From assembly GCF_010993775.1 (NCBI RefSeq), contig NZ_WOTO01000062.1:1-54312 (forward strand): a DNA stretch of 54,312 nt. The letters are read 5' to 3'. The translations under genes were made by a program, and so were the position numbers. This stretch comes from Fodinicola feengrottensis. Its GTDB lineage: Bacteria > Actinomycetota > Actinomycetes > Mycobacteriales > HKI-0501. The stretch's first letter is position 1; every line of letters starts with the position of its first letter. The notes under the pieces were generated by a model. The model ran no database searches, was not told where the DNA came from, and was given only the letters and a program-made list of their open reading frames with translations. Shown here one piece after another: positions 46,550 to 52,246 of this stretch.

Positions 46550-47348
46550 CAGCCAGTCGTCAACGACTCCCTGGAACTCCGCCGGCTGTTCCCACTGCGG
46601 GAAATGCCCACAGTTCTCGAAAACGTGCAACTCCGCCCCCGGAATCCCGGCCGCGCGAGCCGCTCACTGTTCGGCAGCGGGCACTGCGGATCCTGCCGCC
46701 CCACCAACACCAGCGTGGGGCACCGGATCTCACCAAGCCGGTCCTCGATGTCGTACGAGCTGACGGCCTGCCCGAAAGCCATCATCCGTGGCATCGAAAA
46801 CGCGTCCGGACGTGCGCTGAACTCGGCAGGAATCGGCGTACGCTCCGGGTCGGCCACGCTGGACCGGAAAATCGCCTCCCGGTAGCCTTCCTTGTCACCG
46901 CCGACCATGAGTTTCTGCATTTCCTGGCGCATCTGTGCGGCCTCAGTGTTGTTCGGGTCGTACATGCTGCCCTGCACGAACCGGTGACTTCCGGCCGTAC
47001 CAATGAGAATCAGCCCGCTGACCCCGTCCGGATCAGCCAACACCGTCAACAGCGCGACCATCCCACCGGTGGACGCCCCGCAGAGCAGCCATTTCTCAAC
47101 ATCCAACGCCTTCCGCGCCTCGACGAGGTCATCGACGAACGCCGCCATCGTCAGGTCGCGACTATCCCGTACCGGCCCAGACGCCCCGATCCCCCGCGGA
47201 TTGATCGCGTACACCCGCCTGCGGCCGGCCAGCGCCGCCGCCACGGCACCCTCCGCCAAAACAGCGTTGTACTGATGAAAAAAAGCGCCGCCGTCGGCCC
47301 TGACCCGGCCGGCTCGCACTCCAACATCCCACCCGGAACCTCAATCAC
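46538..47348 (-). CDS. Alpha/beta-hydrolase (two frameshifts)
   Basis: A serine hydrolase of about 270 residues. The core reads FFHQYNAVLAEGAVAAALAGRRRVYAINPRGIGASG. The nucleophile elbow is LLCGASTGGMVALL, PTLVLVGRQDPQCPL holds the acid Asp, and FENCGHFPQWEQP the catalytic His. Indels near 47275 and 46650 break the frame. GTG 47348 is preferred because GGGAGG lies seven bases before it. A small hairpin (CTCCCG/CGGGAG, 47396-47412) stands upstream. The substrate is unknown. Confidence 0.8.
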
Positions 47349-47459
47349 TCCACACCTCCCGTTGTGTACCGTCACATATTCTTACAGGTGGACAACTCCC
47401 GCGTTACGGGAGGCAGGCAGTGCTGAAGAGCCCGCATGTCGATGACAGACGCCGGGGGC

Positions 47460-47529
47460 GGACTCGGAATCGCTCTCAGGCCCGCCATTTCTAAGGAGTG
47501 GACGAGGGCAGACTTTCGAATCCCGTGCG
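47460..47529. repeat. About 67-bp repeat, second copy
   Basis: Matches 44565-44631 in the same orientation. Here it lies between the end of immunity gene E and the upstream region of the hydrolase, without an adjoining Hint domain. The 47376-47600 gap otherwise contains only the hydrolase leader and hairpin. Confidence 0.7.
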
Positions 47530-47600
47530 ATGCAAGCCCATGGAGAGAACTACAGATTCATTCGAAGAAGTCTCTCACAGAATCCATAGATGCCACCCAT

Positions 47601-47999
47601 TCAGAAAATCCTATTTCCGTCTTCGTCAATGGCACAACGAGGCCCGATAGAAGCCCACGGCTCTCCGGTATCGAAGCCAGATTCAAGCTCATCTAGGAAA
47701 ATTATGGCATTCTGGATATAGACATTATCGCCGTCACGATACATCGGCCAGCATGTCAGAAAATTAGTGCTCTCAGGATCCGTCATGGAGACCAGCAAGC
47801 ACGACCGAGAGTTCGGGTCATCCTTGAGTGCATCAAAAGCCTGACGCCAACTCCGACGATAGTCAGACTCGCTCCAGAAGCCCAGGGGAGCCCTGAAGGT
47901 CTCCACGAATTCGCCAATCACGATTCGCCCCACCGCCTCCCCAAGGCTTCCGGTCCTATCACCGGAAGCCTCCTGCGATTCCAGTTCAATCGCGAACAC
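47601..47999 (-). CDS. CdiI-like immunity protein E
   Basis: 132 residues. It resembles contact-dependent-inhibition immunity proteins: GRIVIGEFVETFRAPLGFW, DYRRSWRQAFDALKDDPNSRSCLLVSM, WPMYRDGDNVYIQNAIIFLDE, ASIGPRCAIDEDG. The GTG start at 47999 lies one base after the toxin E stop, with AAGGAG seven bases before it inside the toxin gene. It should protect against the Ntox21-like tip. Confidence 0.72.
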   Translation of the reverse strand: MFAIELESQEASGDRTGSLGEAVGRIVIGEFVETFRAPLGFWSESDYRRSWRQAFDALKDDPNSRSCLLVSMTDPESTNFLTCWPMYRDGDNVYIQNAIIFLDELESGFDTGEPWASIGPRCAIDEDGNRIF

Positions 48000-48000
48000 G

Positions 48001-48175
48001 TCACTCCTTGAGATAGTTCAGGTCACCATCATAGGTCCCAATACGCACCCCTCGACGGCTGAACATCTTCCATCCCCGCGACATTGTGCCATCGACGTCA
48101 GGAGTAGTTCTTGCCGTTTGAGAACACTTCCTGACCATGGGAGTCGAAGGGTGCCTTCTGGGCGGGATTCGTGTC
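48001..48175 (-). CDS. Ntox21-like tRNase toxin tip E, fragment (one frameshift)
   Basis: About 58 codons: FDSHGQEVFSNGKNY, then after a lost base near 48105 TPDVDGTMSRGWKMFSRRGVRIGTYDGDLNYLKE and stop. The pattern G-x-x-YI-x-PDxDG ... WKM ... R-x-GTYD-x-x-L is that of the Ntox21 toxin family as I know it (for example some CdiA tips that cut tRNA). It follows an Rhs core fragment in the same frame, but a TAG separates them, so it is not expressed as the tip of that protein here. Confidence 0.65.
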
Positions 48176-48968
48176 CTATATCCAGATCTGCCGCCAAGTC
48201 ACACGGGGGTCGCGCCGCGCCAAAGCGTCGTAGCCCGTCATCATCACCGGATGGGCGAGAACGAGCGAGCCGCCACCAGTCTCGACATTGACGGCCGGAG
48301 CGGTGGTGACCGCCAACTGGCCAGCTTCGTCGTACGAGTACGCGGTGGCGTTGTTGTCAGCGTCGGTCATGGAGGTCGGCAGGCCACGTTTGTCCAGCGT
48401 CCAGCTGACTTTTGACTGATGCCCCGCGGCGTCGCTGAAGCTTCGGCTGGTCACTCTGCCCAGCGGGTCGTACATCAACGCCTGATGTTTGTCGCCCCGG
48501 TCCCGTCACTGGCCACGGTGGTCAGCGGCTGGTCGTCCGGACTGAAGGTCGTGGTCGTGGTGCGATTGACACCGGACGGATCGACTGTCGTCGACGTGGT
48601 CCGATCGGCGGTATCCACTGTGGACACCGCAGTGGTGGCTCCGTTGTTGGTCAGTTGTTGGTCAGTTGTTGGTCAGTTGGAGGACCGGTTCCCCAGCCGC
48701 GTGATAGGCGTTCGGCTGCTCGACAAACGGATTGTTCCCAGCCGAGTCCCGTTTGGTAACGGTCGTCCCGCCCATGGAGTCGGTGAGCGTGGCCAGACGT
48801 CCGGCCGGGTCGTACGCTCTGGAAGACTCCACCAAGTCCGCCGCCGACGAGGGGTTGTTGGATCACCTGTGAATCCCTTGAGCACCCGGGTCAGGAGCGG
48901 CCGTTGGCGTCAATGGTGTAAGCCGTGGTGACACCGTTCGGATCCGGCTCGGACGTTTTGTGGCCGCA
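48176..48968 (-). pseudogene. Degenerate Rhs core fragment E
   Basis: YD-repeat pieces appear in several frames: PDPNGVTTAYTIDANGR, AYDPAGRLATLTDSMGG, DTADRTTSTTVDPSGVNRTT, then MYDPLGRVTSRSFSDAAGH and ATAYSYDEAGQLAVTT. The frame breaks at least four times, including a triplicated 11-bp unit. It ends in TAG just before the toxin E fragment. It is clearly derived from an Rhs gene like the one at the right edge. Confidence 0.78.
48643..48675. repeat. Three tandem copies of an 11-bp unit
   Basis: GTTGTTGGTCA is repeated three times inside the Rhs fragment. Two extra units add 22 bases, which shift the frame and introduce TGA; one unit would restore QLTNNGATT. This is a slippage mutation rather than a simple base-call error. 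Confidence 0.85.
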
Positions 48969-49034
48969 TGACCCACGACTACAAGCGTAGCGGCACCATT
49001 GATCTGATAGACGACAGCAGGTAATTCTGGCTCG

Positions 49035-49502
49035 TTACTCGCGTGACACGTTCCAGTCCGCCAGGTGTCGCGGCCTGACTCCACCGACCATCAGAGAGAA
49101 CAGCTCGTCAGCATTCCTTGAATAGCTATACACCGCCGCATCCATGCCAGCGTAGAACCTCCCGTCGACGGAAATATAGACCGTGAAATGGAACCCATCC
49201 GTACCAACAGGACAGAGCAGCTCTCCAACCAACCCAGAGCAGCGCCAGGCGATCCTGGCGTCACGTTCGGTACAAACCCGATCAGGGTCAAACTCAGTCC
49301 AACAAAATTACTTCTCGTTCGCCCATGACGATACTCGGCGCATGCAGAATCCGCAGTTGCGAGAACTCTCCCCAAGAAATCCACGGCAGCATCCGAAACG
49401 TCGAATCCCATTGACCTCATGTCGCCGACCAGGACAGAGACATCAGCTCTCCGCCCAGGGTTCCAACCTGCCTTTTCGAGAGCAACGCTCGGGTCGTATC
49501 AC
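49035..49502 (-). CDS. SUKH-3-like immunity protein D (two or more frameshifts)
   Basis: Reading through indels gives ALEKAGWNPGRRADVS, MGFDVSDAAVDFLGRV, FDPDRVCTERDARIAWRCSGLVGELLCPVG and DELFSLMVGGVRPRHLADW. The ordering (xxAGWxPGR, late FSLMxGG) matches SUKH-3 immunity proteins as I know them. A GTG at 49502 would share GTGA with the toxin D stop, but one base must be restored near 49485 for it to join the frame. Confidence 0.6.
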
Positions 49503-49879
49503 TGAACGATAAGTTCATACCTCACCCGTCCCCCAGCAAGGTCAGTGGCGCCGCGTCTGACAAGAGCACTCTGACAGGAGAGGCACGCGGCTTCTGGCAA
49601 TCCACTGGAGCTCCGGACTGTCAAGAATTCGATGTCGGAGAGCTGGAGCTCTCGCACTCTTCGCTGCAGCCCTGGCCGCAGCACCAATGTCGCAAACACC
49701 ATTAGAGTTATGGACCAAGATAGCTGTTGCGCCCGCGAGTACATAGTACGTGTGGAGGTCGGGGATGGTGAGGTCGTACGTGATGTTGTGCGCGTCCCGG
49801 TACGGGCGTACTGCTAGCACGACCGCAGTACGGCCGTCGGGCTGCTGGAGACGGTCACCCGCACGTAGCGCGCCGGAGT
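49499..49879 (-). CDS. Truncated Hint plus short CxxC toxin tip D (one frameshift)
   Basis: Only the last 58 codons of a Hint domain remain (ALRAGDRLQQPDGRT ... ILVHNS), starting abruptly at 49876. The tip reads GAAARAAAKSAREL, LSDIEFLTVRSSSGLPEAACLSCQSALVRRGATDL. The ACLSCQS motif resembles the C-terminal Cys pair of YwqJ-type deaminase toxins, but the His/Glu half is not present, so the tip is probably incomplete. A frame jump lies near 49640. No start signal precedes it. Confidence 0.55.
49704..49876 (-). repeat. Hint-domain DNA copy 3 (module D), 3' part only
   Basis: Homology to the other copies starts abruptly about five bases from the end of immunity gene C and covers only the last third of the domain. 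The terminal residues are HNS. Confidence 0.85.
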
Positions 49880-50288
49880 TTATTCTTTGGGAGATCTAAA
49901 GAAATCGAGCACTGCTTGACGCTGGCTTTCTACTGTCCCAACTTCAGCGAACTGAGCTGGCGCAAAAATGTCCACCAGATCAGCATCATCAGTCAAAGGC
50001 GGCTTCCTCCGCAACGGATATGCGAGGCGTCCATTTGACATCTGCCTGCCCATCCCGGAAGGAAATACGGTCGGACGAGATCCCTGGCAGCAAACCAGGA
50101 GGCCCTCTTCTTCAAGGATGCGGCGCACATCCTTGAGGCACTCAAATAGATCATCGCCAGCATGGAAACTGGCAACCCGATTATCTCGCACTAGCCTGAT
50201 GTTTTGGCTCCCCCGAATCGTCAACTTCAAGGACAAGGGACTCCCTGCGGCCATCTTCGCTGGCAGCTGCCAGGTGTAGCGTTTCCAT
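49880..50288 (-). CDS. Candidate immunity protein C (one frameshift)
   Basis: About 136 residues: METLHLAAASEDGRRESLVLEV, then after an extra G near 50212 QNIRLVRDNRVASFHAGDDLFECLKDVRRILEEEGLLVCCQG, FPSGMGRQMSNGRLAY and AQFAEVGTVESQRQAVLDFF. The ATG at 50288 overlaps the stop of the preceding frame (TGATG). The family is not recognised with certainty. Confidence 0.6.
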
Positions 50289-50599
50289 CATTTCCCCAGG
50301 GGAGCATAGTTCGGGTTATCCATCCATGTTCCATCGCGCATCCGTTTCTTGCGAGCAGCGCGAAGAATTGCCGCTGCGTATTTGCCACCTATCATACCGC
50401 CGACACCAAGAGCTAGGCGCCCAGACAGCGTCCGCGACCTTTGCATTTGACAGCGACCTGCCCGATGGGCACCCGGGAGCCGACCAGCCGTCAACGCCAA
50501 AAAGCGGTGGGCAAAGCTGTGAAACTCAGTTGACCTCTCAACGGCCAGGCCTGCGGAGTCCGCAACGACCCAACACAACAAGTAGACCTTACAAGCCAA
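50288..50599 (-). CDS. Toxin tip C remnant
   Basis: An open frame without Hint domain or start signal. The credible part is the last 40 codons: LALGVGGMIGGKYAAAILRAARKKRMRDGTWMDNPNYAPLGK. Its coupling to immunity gene C (TGATG) suggests it is the end of a toxin whose upstream part was lost. No family is recognised, and the first 60 codons may be noise. Confidence 0.4.
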   Translation of the reverse strand: MACKVYLLCWVVADSAGLAVERSTEFHSFAHRFLALTAGRLPGAHRAGRCQMQRSRTLSGRLALGVGGMIGGKYAAAILRAARKKRMRDGTWMDNPNYAPLGK

Positions 50600-50605
50600 T
50601 ATTTC

Positions 50606-50842
50606 CTAGTCGCGAACCCTTAAGGAATCCTCCAATATTTCATCAGAAACGACTCCTTTAAGCCAGCCGACAACATCATGGAGTTGATGCGTCGCCAATC
50701 CGAACGTGGACTTTAAGTCCACTGCCACGCTGAACTCCTTCCCCATCTCAAAAAGTCCGTCATGCTTAATTTTCCGGACTGCGGTAAGTGGTGCAACGCC
50801 TTGCTCTTTAGCCTCTCGCAGGAAGGCCAAGCGATCATCCAT
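50606..50842 (-). CDS. Candidate immunity protein B
   Basis: A 78-residue protein: MDDRLAFLREAKEQGVAPLTAVRKIKHDGLFEMGKEFSVAVD, then LATHQLHDVVGWLKGVVSDEILEDSL. It is mostly helical by eye. The ATG is nine bases after the toxin B stop, and GGG(A)TTGGG is the only ribosome-binding-like sequence. It is probably the partner of toxin B. Confidence 0.6.
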   Translation of the reverse strand: MDDRLAFLREAKEQGVAPLTAVRKIKHDGLFEMGKEFSVAVDLKSTFGLATHQLHDVVGWLKGVVSDEILEDSLRVRD

Positions 50843-50851
50843 ACCCAATCC

Positions 50852-51600
50852 CTATCTAAAGAGCACCGACACAACGTTGAAGCCGTCGATCCCTTCGTCG
50901 GCCTGCAGTATCATCACACGATTGAACCCGTACTCGGCTGCCCTTTGGCCAGTCCAAGTACCACGAGCGGCAGATCCCAGGCTTTACCATTAGCGACAGC
51001 ATCATTGAATGCTCCCAGGTCGTCGCCATAGCGCCAATAGCCCGCTATCGACTTCACCCGATCGCCAAAGTGGTCCATCACATCAGCGAACATCTGCTTA
51101 CCACGAAGGGGGGATCCAGATTCGGGATGGTTTTCCATCATCAGTGTAAGACTACCGCTCTCGTCGAGGTCAGCAATGACGCCACTTCCTGAATCCGCAT
51201 GTGAGATCGAGATGCTGCTTTCGCTCTTTGCGACCTCCACGCCGCAGTTGTGAACCAAGACGGCCGCGATCCCAGCGAGTACATAGTACGTGTGGAGGTC
51301 GGGGATGGTGAGGTTGTACGTGATGGTATGAGTGTCCCGGTACGGCCGTACTGCTAGCGCGACCGCCGCGCGGCCGTCGGGCTGCTGCAGACGGTCACCT
51401 GCACGTAGCACGCCGGCTTCGACGAAGGCGGCCTGAGTGATGTCGTAAAACGGATGATGGGTCGTCGCGGTGACCGTCCCGACGACTCCGGGTGGCCCGT
51501 TGTGGTGGAGCGACCCGATCGTGAGACTGACGAAGTCGTAGCCGGTCTTGGTGACGATGACAGTCCCGACCGCGTGGGACTGGGTCTCAACCCTTGCCTC
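50852..51600 (-). CDS. Truncated Hint plus toxin tip B (one frameshift, novel tip)
   Basis: The Hint part starts within the domain (HAVGTVIVTKTGYDFVSLTIG) and runs to VLVHNC at 51244. The tip of about 130 residues reads SSISISHADSGSGVIADLDESGSLTLMME, QMFADVMDHFGDRVKSIAGYW, YGDDLGAFNDAV, then after a frame change near 50945 AAEYGFNRVMILQADEG and FNVVSVLFR. I do not recognise a family. It carries few obvious catalytic motifs. It is followed by a small candidate immunity gene. Confidence 0.6.
51244..51587 (-). repeat. Hint-domain DNA copy 2 (module B), 5' truncated
   Basis: About 344 bases homologous to the last three quarters of copy 1. The homology stops abruptly at 51587; beyond it the sequence is unrelated. 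Confidence 0.88.
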
Positions 51601-51601
51601 G

Positions 51602-51745
51602 TCAGTCCATTGTGTCTGACATGATCATCGATCGGCGAGGATCCTTCTTCTCGAGCACTGGAGCATCAGCCCAAAACCATTCATCTGGAAAGCCACCGCG
51701 GAAGACATCATCGCCAAGGCCCGACGCGGCGGCGGGACACACTCC
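51602..51745 (-). pseudogene. Orphan C-terminal fragment
   Basis: A frame ending at TGA 51604..51602 reads GLGDDVFRGGFPDEWFWADAPVLEKKDPRRSMIMSDTMD. It looks like a natural protein end, but no beginning is present between it and the SUKH gene. It may be the rest of an immunity gene lost when module B was joined. Confidence 0.4.
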
Positions 51746-51790
51746 ACCAGATCAAATCAGCGACAGACCACCAACTTCACCTGCAAGCAG

Positions 51791-52246
51791 TCACCTTTTT
51801 CTATCCGGCGAATATGCGGACAAATATTCCGCATTAACAAATTCGGTAAACGATTTCCATCGAGCCATGGGCGCCTCTTCTTCCTCCATGTATAGCGTGA
51901 CGGAGGGGTCCGCAACATTCAAGGAATCCATCCAATAGACCTGGTAACCTTGGTGCATAGCAAATACCAGAGCACCTTCCGGTAACTTCACCCCTCCGAC
52001 GTTGTCGGCGAAGAAATCATGGGTAGCACGCGGCAGGTCAAGGATCGCCGGATAGAAAGCATCTGTGCCGAGAAGGATACGTCCGGCGCCGCTACCCATC
52101 AGCCTAAGAAATTCGACGTACGCCTTAGGTAACCCCCCAATCTGCCACGAACTTGCGAGCTGGTCCACTTCACGAACATCTAACCCGACGACGAGATCAA
52201 CATCCACCGCTCTTACCTCTGCGGCGATTTCAGCAATTGAGAGCAT
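51791..52246 (-). CDS. SMI1/KNR4 (SUKH) immunity protein A
   Basis: 151 residues. Typical SUKH features are LASSWQIGGLPKAYVEFLRLMGSGAGRILLGTD, a beta-rich middle (EGALVFAMHQGYQVYWM) and a closing FTEFVNAEYL. The ATG overlaps the toxin stop by one base (TGATG). SUKH proteins neutralise many nuclease and deaminase toxins, so this is the likely partner of the deaminase tip at 52246. Confidence 0.85.
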   Translation of the reverse strand: MLSIAEIAAEVRAVDVDLVVGLDVREVDQLASSWQIGGLPKAYVEFLRLMGSGAGRILLGTDAFYPAILDLPRATHDFFADNVGGVKLPEGALVFAMHQGYQVYWMDSLNVADPSVTLYMEEEEAPMARWKSFTEFVNAEYLSAYSPDRKR

